Assembly (NCBI RefSeq): GCF_012516395.1
Contig: NZ_CP051206.1
Span: forward strand, 3,578,501-3,642,500
Origin: Dolichospermum flos-aquae CCAP 1403/13F
Lineage (GTDB): Bacteria; Cyanobacteriota; Cyanobacteriia; Cyanobacteriales; Nostocaceae
Length of the DNA stretch: 64,000 nt
Reading direction: 5' to 3'
Below, one piece after another: positions 44,730 through 55,022 of this stretch. Within the stretch, counting starts at the first letter, position 1, and the number at the start of each line of letters is the position of its first letter. A program made the position numbers and the translations under genes. Under the pieces are notes generated by a model. It was given only the letters and a program-made list of their open reading frames with translations, was not told the origin of the DNA and searched no databases.

Positions 44730-47060
44730 TGACAATATCGTTACCGGGGATGGTAATGATACGATTAATGGTGGCGCTGGGAATGATGTAATTACCGGGG
44801 GAGCAGGCATCAATGTCATTGATGGAGGTGCAGGAATTGATACCATCACTGATGCCAACTTCAGTTCAGCTACCACAGCTTTAAGCATTGACGATAGTAA
44901 TACCGCTAAAAACTTTACCTTACCAGATGGTACGACTATTACCAACATTGAAAGGTTTACTGGTCTAATAACAGGTAGTGGTAACGATGTTATTAACTTC
45001 AGTCAACGGATTAATAAAAGCTTGAATACAGGTAATGGAGATGACACCATTAATGCCGGGTTAGGACAAAACCAAGTAAATGGAGGAGCAGGGAATGATG
45101 TATTAGTTGTAGATTACTCCAGCAATACCTATACAGGAACATCACCACAAGCGGGGATTTCTAGCTCGGTTAATAACAATGGCAATGGTGGTTTTAATGG
45201 TTATTACTTTGCTTACTACGACACCAATTGGAACACTGACCAAGTAAATTTCAGTAATATAGAACGGTTCCAAATTACCGGAACAAGTGCTAATGACAAT
45301 ATCGTTACCGGGGATGGTAATGATACGATTAATGGTGGCGCTGGGAATGATGTAATTACCGGGGGAGCAGGCATCAATGTCATTGATGGAGGTGCAGGAA
45401 TTGATACCATCACTGATGCCAACTTCAGTTCAGCTACCACAGCTTTAAGCATTGACGATAGTAATACCGCTAAAAACTTTACCTTACCAGATGGTACGAC
45501 TATTACCAACATTGAAAGGTTTACTGGTCTAATAACAGGTAGTGGTAACGATGTTATTAACTTCAGTCAACGGATTAATAAAAGCTTGAATACAGGTAAT
45601 GGAGATGACACCATTAATGCCGGGTTAGGACAAAACCAAGTAAATGGAGGAGCAGGGAATGATGTATTAGTTGTAGATTACTCCAGCAATACCTATACAG
45701 GAACATCACCACAAGCGGGGATTTCTAGCTCGGTTAATAACAATGGCAATGGTGGTTTTAATGGTTATTACTTTGCTTACTACGACACCAATTGGAACAC
45801 TGACCAAGTAAATTTCAGTAATATAGAACGGTTCCAAATTACCGGAACAAGTGCTAATGACAATATCGTTACCGGGGATGGTAATGATACGATTAATGGT
45901 GGCGCTGGGAATGATGTAATTACCGGGGGAGCAGGCATCAATGTCATTGATGGAGGTGCAGGAATTGATACCATCACTGATGCCAACTTCAGTTCAGCTA
46001 CCACAGCTTTAAGCATTGACGATAGTAATACCGCTAAAAACTTTACCTTACCAGATGGTACGACTATTACCAACATTGAAAGGTTTACTGGTCTAATAAC
46101 AGGTAGTGGTAACGATGTTATTAACTTCAGTCAACGGATTAATAAAAGCTTGAATACAGGTAATGGAGATGACACCATTAATGCCGGGTTAGGACAAAAC
46201 CAAGTAAATGGAGGAGCAGGGAATGATGTATTAGTTGTAGATTACTCCAGCAATACCTATACAGGAACATCACCACAAGCGGGGATTTCTAGCTCGGTTA
46301 ATAACAATGGCAATGGTGGTTTTAATGGTTATTACTTTGCTTACTACGACACCAATTGGAACACTGACCAAGTAAATTTCAGTAATATAGAACGGTTCCA
46401 AATTACCGGAACAAGTGCTAATGACAATATCGTTACCGGGGATGGTAATGATACGATTAATGGTGGCGCTGGGAATGATGTAATTACCGGGGGAGCAGGC
46501 ATCAATGTCATTGATGGAGGTGCAGGAATTGATACCATCACTGATGCCAACTTCAGTTCAGCTACCACAGCTTTAAGCATTGACGATAGTAATACCGCTA
46601 AAAACTTTACCTTACCAGATGGTACGACTATTACCAACATTGAAAGGTTTACTGGTCTAATAACAGGTAGTGGTAACGATGTTATTAACTTCAGTCAACG
46701 GATTAATAAAAGCTTGAATACAGGTAATGGAGATGACACCATTAATGCCGGGTTAGGACAAAACCAAGTAAATGGAGGAGCAGGGAATGATGTATTAGTT
46801 GTAGATTACTCCAGCAATACCTATACAGGAACATCACCACAAGCGGGGATTTCTAGCTCGGTTAATAACAATGGCAATGGTGGTTTTAATGGTTATTACT
46901 TTGCTTACTACGACACCAATTGGAACACTGACCAAGTAAATTTCAGTAATATAGAACGGTTCCAAATTACCGGAACAGGTGCTAATGACAACATCGTGAC
47001 CGGGGATGGTAATGATACGATTAATGGTGGCGCTGGGAATGATGGCATTACTGCAGGTGC
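43369..47060. repeat. 564-bp tandem repeat array in the RTX gene
   Basis: The marker TTCCAAATTAC falls at 43566, 44130, 44704, 45268, 45832, 46396 and 46960: spacing 564 bp, except 574 where the 10-bp duplication lies. Internal units look identical by eye; the first and last differ (for example ACAGGTGCTAACGACACC against ACAAGTGCTAATGACAAT). Each unit encodes 188 residues with RTX nonapeptides and a YSSNTYTGTSPQAGIS block. Confidence 0.95.
44682..44701. repeat. 10-bp duplication causing a frameshift
   Basis: AATATAGAAC occurs twice in tandem at 44682-44691 and 44692-44701. All other repeat units have it once. The change shifts the frame by +1 and creates the stop at 44729. Confidence 0.9.
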
Positions 47061-49902
47061 TGGTAATGACACTATTGATGGTGTGAATGGAGCAAGTCTT
47101 ACTCCCGGATTAGGAGAAATAGATAGCCTCTCAGGTGGAACAGGAAGCGATAGATTTATCCTTGGTGACTTCAATTGGATTGGTTACGACGACGGACTGA
47201 GCAACAGTGCAGGTACTAACGATTATGCTCAAATCACCGACTTCAACACCAGCGAAGGGGATATCATTCAACTCAAAGGCGTAAGCACAGACTATCTCCT
47301 AGCTGTATCTGGTGCAGACACCCAGATTTTGATCAATAAACCCGGAACCGAACCTGATGAACTCATTGGTATCATCAAAAATCAAACCGGTTTAAGTCTC
47401 ACAGCTAACTACTTCGCCTATAATCAGCCATCCATTTCCCTCACTGTTGCGCCTAGTAGTGTCTTGGAAGACGATGCAACCAACTTAGTTTACACCTTCA
47501 CCCGCACAGGCGACTTCACCAACGCCCTCACCGTCAACTTTGGCATTGCGGGTACAGCCACCTTCAACACTGACTATACCCAAGCAGGAGCAGCTACCTT
47601 TAACGGCACAACCGGAACTATCACCTTTGCCGCTAATGCCAGCACAGCTACCCTCACCATTGACCCCACTCCCGATAATTCCATCGAGTCCGATGAAACC
47701 ATTACTCTCACCCTGACCACTGGTACAGGATACATCCTGGGGACAACTACCGCCATTACAGGTACAATCACCAACGATGATATTGCCAATCAAGCCCCAA
47801 CGGATATTACTCTCTCCAAAAACACCATTGCTGAAAATTCAGTCCTAAATTCCCTAGTTGGTAACTTCAGCAGCACCGACCCCAACGCACTTAACACCTT
47901 TACCTATAGCCTAGTTGCAGGTACAGGAGACAGTGATAACGACCTGTTTACCATCCAAAACAACCAACTGCAAACCAACGCCATTTTCGACTACGAAAAC
48001 AACAATATTTACACTATTCGAGTTCGTACCACAGACCAAGGCAACTTATCCTATGACAAATCATTAACCATCAATATTACCGATGTTAATGAAAGCCCAA
48101 CCAATATCACTCTATCCAACAACACCATTAACGAAAATCAACCCATTGGTACAACAGTTGGTACTCTCAATACCATTGACCCCGACCAAGGAAACACCTT
48201 TACCTATCGGCTTATAAATGGAGCAGGTGCTACCGATAACGCTCTTTTCACCATCCAAAACAACCAACTGCAAAGCAACGCTATCTTCGACTACGAAACG
48301 AAGAACACCTACAGTATTCGAGTCCGAACCATTGACCAAGGACGCGCTCTGTACGATAAACAGTTAACCATTAATATTGGCGATTTACCCGACTCTTACA
48401 CCCCAATTGAATCAGCAGGGAACACCAAACTAGTCAAAGATACCACCAACAAATACTTTACCCAAATTGGAACAAATACCCCAACTGCTATTAAAAATGG
48501 TGGACAACAAATCTACCAAGATATCTACGGTTCAGGATGGCAAACGATAGCCGCAGAAACGGTTAATGGAGATAACCAAGTTCTCTGGAAAAACGTTTCT
48601 GGAAACTATCTGCATATCTGGAGTTTAGATAGTAACTGGAATTTTGTTTCTTCTCAAGGAAATTGGGGATTAAATTCTGCTGATGCTTTCACCCAAGAAA
48701 CTAACTTTGCCATAGATGCTAATGGTGATGGTATTATTGGCAATCCTTATACTGCAATTGAATCAGCAGGTAATACCAAATTGGTTACAGATACCACCAA
48801 CAAATACTTTACCCAAATCGGAACAAATACCCCAACCGCTATTAAAAATGGTGGACAACAAATCTACCAAGATATCTACGGTTCAGGATGGCAAACGATA
48901 GCCGCAGAAACTGTCAATGGGGATAATCAAGTTCTTTGGAAAAACGTTTCTGGAAACTATCTGCATATCTGGAGTTTAGATAGTAACTGGAATTGGGTTT
49001 CTTCTCAAGGAAATTGGGGATTGAATTCGGCTGAAGCTTTAGCTCAAGAAACTAACTTTGGCATAGATGCTAATGGTGATGGTGTTATTGGCAATCCTTA
49101 TACTGCAATTGAATCAGCAGGTAATACTAAATTAGTCAAAGATCCAACCAACAAATACTTTACCCAAATCGGAACAAATACCCCAACCGCTATTAAAAAT
49201 GGTGGACAACAAATCTACCAAGATATCTACGCAGGATGGCAAACGATAGCCGCAGAAACTGTCAATGGGGATAACCAAGTTCTTTGGAAAAACGTTTCTG
49301 GAAACTATCTGCATATCTGGAGTTTAGATAGTAACTGGAATTGGGTTTCTTCTGAAGGAAATTGGGGATTGAATTCGGCAGAAGCTTTAACTCAGGAGAC
49401 TATTTTCGGCATAGATGCTAATAGTGATGGTGTGATTGGTAATCCCTCTAGTCTGACTTTGACAGGTACTAGTGGTAATGATTTCCTCGTTGGTGGTGCA
49501 AATAATGATATTCTCACTGGTGGGGGTGGTAAAGATACTCTAACTGGTGGTTTAGGTGCTGATAAGTTTGTTTACCAAAATTTTACTGATTCTCTCTTAG
49601 CTAACTTTGATGTGATTACTGACTTCAACGCCACCACAGGTAATGATTTATTCCGTGTTTCTACCGCACGAGCCGGGTTTGTGAATGTGGGCGCAGTTAA
49701 TACCCTGGATGCTGCTGGTATGGGGGCAAAATTAACAGCCGCAGCCTTTGGGTCAAATTTTGCGGCTCAATTCAGTTTTGGACAAAAAACCTTTGTGGCT
49801 ATTAATGATGCAACCGCAGGGTTTAATGCTGCTACTGATGCCATTATTGAGGTTACAGGATTAACCGGAACATTGAATGTCAATAATTTTGTGATTGTTT
49901 AG
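45022..49902 (+). pseudogene. RTX-type Ca-binding exoprotein, C-terminal part
   Basis: The in-frame remainder of the same gene, 1626 residues from an internal ATG at 45022. After four more 188-residue units it has a Calx-beta domain (around LTVAPSSVLEDDATN), two cadherin-like repeats (APTDITLSKN, SPTNITLSNN), three 117-residue tryptophan-rich repeats with calcium-binding DANGDG loops (starting near 48400, 48750 and 49100) and a final RTX block GTSGNDFLVGG plus a C-terminal secretion-like domain (GNDLFRVSTARAG, VNNFVIV). No signal peptide is needed, as type I secretion reads the C-terminus. Role is probably cell-surface adhesion or S-layer-like matrix. Confidence 0.8.
48397..49440. repeat. Three 351-bp direct repeats in the RTX gene
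   Basis: Copies begin near 48397, 48748 and 49099 with a 351-bp period; the third lacks 6 nt (GSG reduced to AG). Each encodes about 117 residues with WKNVSGNYLHIWSLDSNWN and a DxNxDGxxG loop. Confidence 0.9.
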
Positions 49903-49991
49903 AAGATATTCAGCAAGTCAAACTTCCTACTGTTAATTAACCAAAACGGTTGGGACATGGACTTTGACAAAATTACGAAAAACCTAGATTT

Positions 49992-50020
49992 GTAGGGGTT
50001 TAGCAGTGCTAAACCCTTAC
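49992..50020. repeat. GGGTTTAGCA palindrome
   Basis: GTAGGGGTTTAGCA and TGCTAAACCCTTAC, 14-nt arms with one mismatch and a single-base loop. Relatives lie at 54917-54939 and 62796-62817. Confidence 0.75.
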
Positions 50021-50120
50021 CCACAGAATCAAATGATTAAGCCGTGTTGAGTATAAATAGTTCGACTTGTTTATAAGTGCTTAGAAACTGAGGTTAATAA
50101 TCAAAAGGATTCAAATATAC

Positions 50121-50157
50121 TGAGATCACCGACTTTTCTAAAAAGTCGGGGATCTCA
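50121..50157. repeat. AGATCCCCGACTT palindrome, compact copy
   Basis: TGAGATCACCGACTTTT and AAAAGTCGGGGATCTCA form 17-nt arms with one mismatch and a 3-nt loop. Confidence 0.8.
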
Positions 50158-50305
50158 ATACAAATTCGAGAAAGCCCTAAAAGATATAATGTAAAAGAAC
50201 ATGATCCATATATTGCAGTGAACAGTTATCAGTAAACGCCTGTCAAGCTATAATTCTGATAACTGATAGCTTATTCCCTTACACCATTAGCGGTAGAAAA
50301 ACATT

Positions 50306-50668
50306 GTGTTTGTTCTTAGCGGTTACGAGTACCTTCTAGGCTTTTTTCTCCTGTGTAGCCTAGTTCCAGTCCTAGCACTGTCAGCCTCAAAAATTCTTAG
50401 ACCCACTGGTAACAGTCTGGAAAGACGCACAACTTACGAATGCGGACTAGAACCCATTGGCGGAGCTTGGATTCAGTTCAACATTCGTTACTATATGTTT
50501 GCTCTGGTCTTCGTTGTCTTTGACGTAGAAACAGTATTTTTGTATCCTTGGGCAGTTGCATTTAACCGTTTGGGTTTATTGGCATTTATCGAAGCCCTAG
50601 TCTTTATTTCGATTCTTATCATCGCCTTAGTTTACGCATGGCGCAAAGGAGCTTTAGAATGGTCGTAA
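50306..50668 (+). CDS. ndhC: NAD(P)H dehydrogenase (NDH-1) subunit 3
   Basis: A 120-residue membrane subunit of the NDH-1 complex in cyclic electron flow and respiration. Three hydrophobic helices are visible, with the conserved loop [19 protein letters not shown] between helices 1 and 2 and [12 protein letters not shown] in helix 2. The start is GTG at 50306 (MFVLSGYEY). It overlaps ndhK by 10 nt and starts the ndhC-K-J operon. Confidence 0.95.
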   Translation: MFVLSGYEYLLGFFLLCSLVPVLALSASKILRPTGNSLERRTTYECGLEPIGGAWIQFNIRYYMFALVFVVFDVETVFLYPWAVAFNRLGLLAFIEALVFISILIIALVYAWRKGALEWS

Positions 50669-51396
50669 ATTCTAATATCATCACCCCAGACAAAGAACAA
50701 ATCATCAACCCCATTCAACGGCCGACAGTTACCCATGAACTGTCAGAAAACGTCATTTTAACCACCGTTGATGACCTTTACAACTGGGCGCGGCTTTCTA
50801 GTTTGTGGCCTTTACTGTTTGGTACAGCTTGCTGCTTCATTGAATTTGCGGCTTTAATTGGCTCTCGCTTCGACTTTGACCGTTTTGGGTTAATTCCTCG
50901 TTGTAGCCCCCGACAAGCCGATTTAATCATCACTGCGGGAACAATTACCATGAAGATGGCTCCCCAGTTGGTGCGTCTTTATGAACAAATGCCCGAACCC
51001 AAGTATGTGATTGCCATGGGCGCTTGTACAATTACTGGGGGAATGTTTAGCGTTGACTCACCTACCGCAGTACGCGGAGTTGATAAGCTGATTCCTGTAG
51101 ATGTATATTTGCCTGGTTGTCCTCCCCGTCCAGAAGCGATTATTGACGCAATTATTAAACTGCGGAAAAAAATTGCCAACGAGTCTATGCAGGAACGGGA
51201 TAACATCAAGCAAGTTCACCGCTACTACAGTACAACTCATAATATGAAGCCAGTTCCCGAAATATTAACTGGTAAGTATATGCAGTCAGAAACCCGCTTC
51301 AATCCCCCCAAAGAATTGACGGAAGCAATTGGTATGGCTGTACCCCCAGGATTGTTGACAGCAAAGACACAGAAGGAGGAACAAGCACGTGGCTGA
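50659..51396 (+). CDS. ndhK: NAD(P)H dehydrogenase (NDH-1) subunit K
   Basis: A 245-residue subunit that binds the N2 [4Fe-4S] cluster near the quinone site. Cluster cysteines are in [23 protein letters not shown] and [10 protein letters not shown]. The ATG at 50659 has AAGGAG nearby and overlaps the ndhC stop; a longer frame start at 50638 is not preferred. The C-terminal part is longer than in E. coli NuoB, as usual in cyanobacteria. Confidence 0.96.
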   Translation: MVVNSNIITPDKEQIINPIQRPTVTHELSENVILTTVDDLYNWARLSSLWPLLFGTACCFIEFAALIGSRFDFDRFGLIPRCSPRQADLIITAGTITMKMAPQLVRLYEQMPEPKYVIAMGACTITGGMFSVDSPTAVRGVDKLIPVDVYLPGCPPRPEAIIDAIIKLRKKIANESMQERDNIKQVHRYYSTTHNMKPVPEILTGKYMQSETRFNPPKELTEAIGMAVPPGLLTAKTQKEEQARG

Positions 51397-51916
51397 AGAA
51401 GAATCCAAACCAGTTCCCGTAGCGGAAGCACCTCTAGTTAAACCCGGTAAAGTTTCCCAATGGTTAGGGTCAAATGGCTTTTTCCATGAGTTTCTAGAAC
51501 TTGACGCTAACGGAGTAGAAATAATTAAAGTCCCCGCAGATTTTCTACTGCCTATTTCTACAGCTTTGTATGCCTATGGGTTTAATTATCTCCAATTTCA
51601 GGGAGGAATTGACTTAGGTGCAGGAGAAGAATTGGTAAGTGTTTATCATTTACTCAAAGTTAGTGATAATGCTGACCGTCCTGAAGAAATCAGGGTGAAA
51701 GTGTTTTTACCCAGAGAAAATCCCTCTTTGCCTTCAGTTTACTGGATTTGGAAAACAGCAGACTGGCAAGAACGGGAAAGCTATGATATGTATGGCATCA
51801 TTTATGAAGGTCATCCTAACTTAAAGCGGATTTTGATGCCAGAAGATTGGGTAGGTTGGCCTTTACGCAAGGATTACATCTCACCTGATTTTTACGAGTT
51901 ACAAAATGCTTATTAA
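51389..51916 (+). CDS. ndhJ: NAD(P)H dehydrogenase (NDH-1) subunit J
   Basis: A 175-residue peripheral-arm subunit homologous to NuoC. The signature [20 protein letters not shown] and the end [17 protein letters not shown] are present. The start is GTG at 51389, overlapping the ndhK stop by 8 nt with AGGAGGA upstream, so translation is coupled. It ends the operon. Confidence 0.95.
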   Translation: MAEEESKPVPVAEAPLVKPGKVSQWLGSNGFFHEFLELDANGVEIIKVPADFLLPISTALYAYGFNYLQFQGGIDLGAGEELVSVYHLLKVSDNADRPEEIRVKVFLPRENPSLPSVYWIWKTADWQERESYDMYGIIYEGHPNLKRILMPEDWVGWPLRKDYISPDFYELQNAY

Positions 51917-52504
51917 GTATTGCTGAAATTGAATTTTCAGTAGTGACAATTAACCCCTTTCCAGTTGTGGAGAGGGGTTTAAGTTATAAGTCTTTATTTG
52001 TGTAATAGTGAATTATAAATAATTATCCAAGCATCAATTAATGTAATTATAAGTTAAGAATTTTAGGGACTTTCAAGAAATAAATTATCCTGATTAACGA
52101 ACCACAGAGGCGCAGAGGACACAGAGGAATAAGGGTTTGAGAGATTTTTGCATTAGGTTGTTGAGTATTTTTTTTATTTGGAAGTCCCTTAGTTATAATA
52201 AAAAATATAAATGCTGGTTAATTAAGAGTTAGAGATAGGTAAAATATCATGTTAAAAATACAACCTCCAACCATAATTGATTTTTATCCTTTAATAGCTG
52301 CTAAAGATAAGGATGATACAGCAAATTGTCATCAAACGTGCTACAGGTGGAAAGGGTTAAACCCATTACTAAACTTCGTTTGGCAATTAATTATTTTAGT
52401 AAAATTTCTAATTTATAAGGATGGTTAAATGAACAATAATAAATGCTGTAATGGCAATAACTGGTTAAACTAGAATTTACAACCTGAATACAGGAAAACC
52501 CATC
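51917..52504. other. Intergenic region after ndhJ
   Basis: 588 bases. A hairpin TTAACCCCTTTCC / GGAGAGGGGTTTAA at about 51950-51982 may end the ndh transcript. The dispersed repeat CCACAGAGGCGCAGAGGACA lies at about 52102. A 59-residue frame at 52249-52428 has no support as a gene. Confidence 0.45.
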
Positions 52505-53257
52505 ATGATCATTGCTACCCAAGCATACCAAATCACTTGGGAAAAACTACCCGATGATTACATTCTCCCAGATGATCCAGTGGACAACATCTATCAACCA
52601 GCCCAAGCCTCTGCCCTGACTGAAAGCCTCCAACTAGCTGGTAAACTTCCCCCCAGTTGCCTCACAACGACTAACTACGGTATCTGTGCCACCGTAAATG
52701 GCAAAATTGTCATTAAAGCTCCTGATTGGGCTTATATCCCGGAAATTCGCGGCACTAAAAAAGAAGTCTTTCGTAGTTATACACCCGAACTCCAGGGAGA
52801 TATTCCAGTTATCGTTATGGAATTTATCTCTGATACAGACGGAACAGAATATTCCATTAAACCAACTTATCCTCCAGGAAAATGGTTTTTCTATGAAAAA
52901 ATCTTAAAAATACCCAATTACGCTATTTTTGAACCCGATAACGGTAGTTTAGAATTTTACCAGCTAAACTCTAATACAGGTTTGTACACTTTGCAAAATC
53001 CTCACGAAAACCAACTTTACTGGATAGAAGAAATGAATCTTTATCTGGGAGTGTGGGAAGGGACAAGAGAAAACTTAACTGGTAAATGGTTAAGATTGTG
53101 GGACGAACAGGGAAATTTATTGTTGTGGAGTTCAGAGTTAGTAGAACAAAAACAACAAGAGATAGAACAAGAAAAACAACGCGCAGAACAGGAAACACAG
53201 CGTGCTGAAAGACTAGCTGCACAATTAAGAGCATTAGGTATCGAACCAGAAAACTAA
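52505..53257 (+). CDS. Uma2-family putative endonuclease with coiled-coil tail
   Basis: A 250-residue protein of the Uma2/DUF820 family (PD-(D/E)XK fold), longer than the copy at 16284. Core blocks are YQITWEKLPDDYILPDDPVD, APDWAYIPEI, IPVIVMEFIS and the region KWFFYEKILKIPNYAIF. The C-terminal 40 residues form a Gln/Glu coiled coil (EQKQQEIEQEKQRAEQ), common in one Uma2 subgroup. The function is unproven. Confidence 0.85.
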   Translation: MIIATQAYQITWEKLPDDYILPDDPVDNIYQPAQASALTESLQLAGKLPPSCLTTTNYGICATVNGKIVIKAPDWAYIPEIRGTKKEVFRSYTPELQGDIPVIVMEFISDTDGTEYSIKPTYPPGKWFFYEKILKIPNYAIFEPDNGSLEFYQLNSNTGLYTLQNPHENQLYWIEEMNLYLGVWEGTRENLTGKWLRLWDEQGNLLLWSSELVEQKQQEIEQEKQRAEQETQRAERLAAQLRALGIEPEN

Positions 53258-53290
53258 AAGTAGGGTGGGACTCGCCCACCTTATAATTAA

Positions 53291-53977
53291 TTAACTAGCA
53301 ATAACAGCAATACAATCAATTTCTACTAACACATTTTTAGGTAAACGGGAAACTTCCACACAAGCACGCGCTGGGGCGGTATCTTCGGAAAAATATTTTG
53401 CATAAACCGCATTTACAGCGGCAAAATCATTCATATCAGCTAAAAATACACCAGTTTTGACCACATCTGCAAATGTAGCCCCTGCTTCTGTGAGGATAGC
53501 TTCAATATTTCTCATTACCTGTTCTGTTTGCTTAACCACATCTTCGGTATAAACAACATCACCTAACCGGGGATCTATGGCAATTTGTCCAGCTACAAAT
53601 AACATTTGTCCAGAAGCGAGAATTGCTTGATTATAGGGTCCAACTGGTGCAGGTGCTTTATCGGTACGGATTACTTTACGAGTCATAATATTTATCTCTT
53701 TTGGCTCTTTTGTTAATGGTGTTTCTGGTTTACCGAATTCTAAATCTGTAGGTGTTTGGTAAACTTCTCCATCTGGCATTATCGCACCTGTCAGGTCAGC
53801 ATTTTTAAAGGTTGCACCATAAATATTCGCGCCGGTTAAATCTGCTCCCGTTAAATCTGCATTATAGAAGTCTATTTCACTCAGATTTACACCTTGAAGG
53901 TCTATACCTCTGAGATTTACGGAATGAAATTGTCGTTGTCCAGCAGCGTATTTTTGTAAAAGTTCTTCAGCGTCCAT
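53291..53977 (-). CDS. Pentapeptide-repeat protein fused to RidA
   Basis: A 228-residue reading frame on the minus strand. Residues 1-75 (MDAEELLQKYAAGQRQF, then LSEIDFYNADLTGADLTGA) are pentapeptide repeats A(D/N)LxG. Residues about 98-228 are a complete RidA domain, beginning TRKVIRTDKAPAPVGPYNQA and with the active-site RACVEVSRLPKNVLVEIDC. RidA hydrolyses reactive enamines and imines from PLP enzymes. The start ATG at 53977 replaces a longer frame from 54001. A possible internal start at 53686 preceded by AAAAGAGA could also make RidA alone. Confidence 0.8.
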   Translation of the reverse strand: MDAEELLQKYAAGQRQFHSVNLRGIDLQGVNLSEIDFYNADLTGADLTGANIYGATFKNADLTGAIMPDGEVYQTPTDLEFGKPETPLTKEPKEINIMTRKVIRTDKAPAPVGPYNQAILASGQMLFVAGQIAIDPRLGDVVYTEDVVKQTEQVMRNIEAILTEAGATFADVVKTGVFLADMNDFAAVNAVYAKYFSEDTAPARACVEVSRLPKNVLVEIDCIAVIAS

Positions 53978-54097
53978 AATGCACCATTGAATACCATACA
54001 AACAGTATAAAACAATACTTGATGTTAAAGTACAGGTATTGATGGCAATGTTGCCTAATGATTAACATAGTGCTACAGTAGCACCATATAACACTGC

Positions 54098-54322
54098 ATG
54101 ACAAAAAGAGGAAAATCAAGAGAAAATGAAAGCATAGAAATACTAAGCATTGCCATTATGCCTGAAGGAAAAAGACTAAACATATATTTCACTGATGAAG
54201 ATGATTTAAAGCTTTATGCAGAAATATCAACAGCAGCGAAAAACGAAAAACGCTCAATGAGCCAAATGATAAAAATACTTGTCAGTGATGCCATAGCGAA
54301 GCGCCAACACCAAAAACAATAA
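54098..54322 (+). CDS. Small protein, ribbon-helix-helix-like
   Basis: A 74-residue protein with a beta start (LNIYFTDEDDLKLYAEI) and a helix (KNEKRSMSQMIKILVSDAIA), a pattern resembling ribbon-helix-helix DNA-binding proteins or antitoxins. The stop is followed after 8 nt by the next gene, so the two are probably co-transcribed. The family is not certain. Confidence 0.5.
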   Translation: MTKRGKSRENESIEILSIAIMPEGKRLNIYFTDEDDLKLYAEISTAAKNEKRSMSQMIKILVSDAIAKRQHQKQ

Positions 54323-54330
54323 GAACTAAC

Positions 54331-54909
54331 ATGACTACAGAACAAAGACTTGACCGCGTGGAAACTGAATTTGCTACCATTCGTCAACTACTGATCTCAG
54401 CCGCTACCTATGCTGAATCAGCTAATCGGCGGATTGATGAGTTAGGTACAAAACAAGACCGCACTCAAATCATGTTGGATGAGTTAGGTGCAAAACAAGA
54501 CCGTTCCCAAATCATGTTGGATGAGTTAGGTGCAAAACAAGACCGTTCCCAAATCATGTTGGATGAGTTAGGTGCAAAACAAGACCGTTCCCAAATCATG
54601 TTGGATGAGTTAGGTGCAAAACAAGACCGCACCCAGACACAACTTGACCAGTTAGGAATGCGAATTGATCAATTATCAAGTAGAGTTGATGAATTTATCT
54701 TTCATACTCAGCGTCTATTTAACAAAGCAGGTGGTGAGATAGAAGAAACAAAGGCAAGAACTGAAAGATTAGAAGCAATTATGTTAAAACTTGATCGAAA
54801 CTATGAAGAGCAAAAATCGCAGTTTCAGGAGTATCAACTGACAACTAATGCAGCATTGGAACGAATTGACCGAGTTTTAGATTATCTATTGAGACAGTCA
54901 GGAAATTAA
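54331..54909 (+). CDS. Coiled-coil protein with 14-residue repeats
   Basis: A 192-residue protein with five 14-residue units (DELGAKQDRSQIML) at residues about 36-105, then a coiled coil (QLGMRIDQLSSRVDEFI) and a long helix to the end. No enzyme motif. Its unit length, two heptads, fits a parallel rod. It is 8 nt after the small RHH-like gene. Unknown function; a scaffold or toxin-like partner of the upstream protein is only speculation. Confidence 0.65.
   Translation: MTTEQRLDRVETEFATIRQLLISAATYAESANRRIDELGTKQDRTQIMLDELGAKQDRSQIMLDELGAKQDRSQIMLDELGAKQDRSQIMLDELGAKQDRTQTQLDQLGMRIDQLSSRVDEFIFHTQRLFNKAGGEIEETKARTERLEAIMLKLDRNYEEQKSQFQEYQLTTNAALERIDRVLDYLLRQSGN
54436..54645. repeat. 42-bp tandem repeat, five units
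   Basis: Five 42-nt units; the middle three (54478-54603) are identical. They encode the coiled-coil repeats. Confidence 0.95.
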
Positions 54910-54916
54910 ACAGCTT

Positions 54917-54939
54917 GGGTTTAGCATTGTGCTTTACCC
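54917..54939. repeat. GGGTTTAGCA palindrome, degenerate copy
   Basis: GGGTTTAGCA and TGCTTTACCC with two mismatches and a 3-nt loop, directly after the coiled-coil gene. Confidence 0.5.
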
Positions 54940-55022
54940 CTACAGATTTCTTCTCTCTTCTTCTCTTCTCTTACTTTGTGCCTTTGCTCCTTAGCGTCTT
55001 TGCGCGAAACCATTCCAATCTC

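Larger units (their letters stand above)
49903..50305. other. Intergenic region RTX gene / ndhC
   Basis: 403 bases with two palindromes, at 49992-50020 and 50121-50157, and a diffuse CAGTTATCAG / CTGATAACTG inverted repeat near 50222-50268. Promoter of ndhC should lie near 50170-50300; no gene. Confidence 0.5.

Noticed and set aside
45216-45512. Repeated minus-strand frames of about 98 residues starting MLVIVVPSGK in the RTX array
   Set aside because: They recur because the 564-bp unit repeats; they are antisense shadows of the RTX frame, with no ribosome-binding site.
43566-47060. Regular spaced repeats as a CRISPR array
   Set aside because: The 564-bp unit is coding, in frame, and has no unique spacers.
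52249-52428. 59-residue frame before the Uma2 gene
   Set aside because: No ribosome-binding site, AT-biased codons, no recognisable motif.
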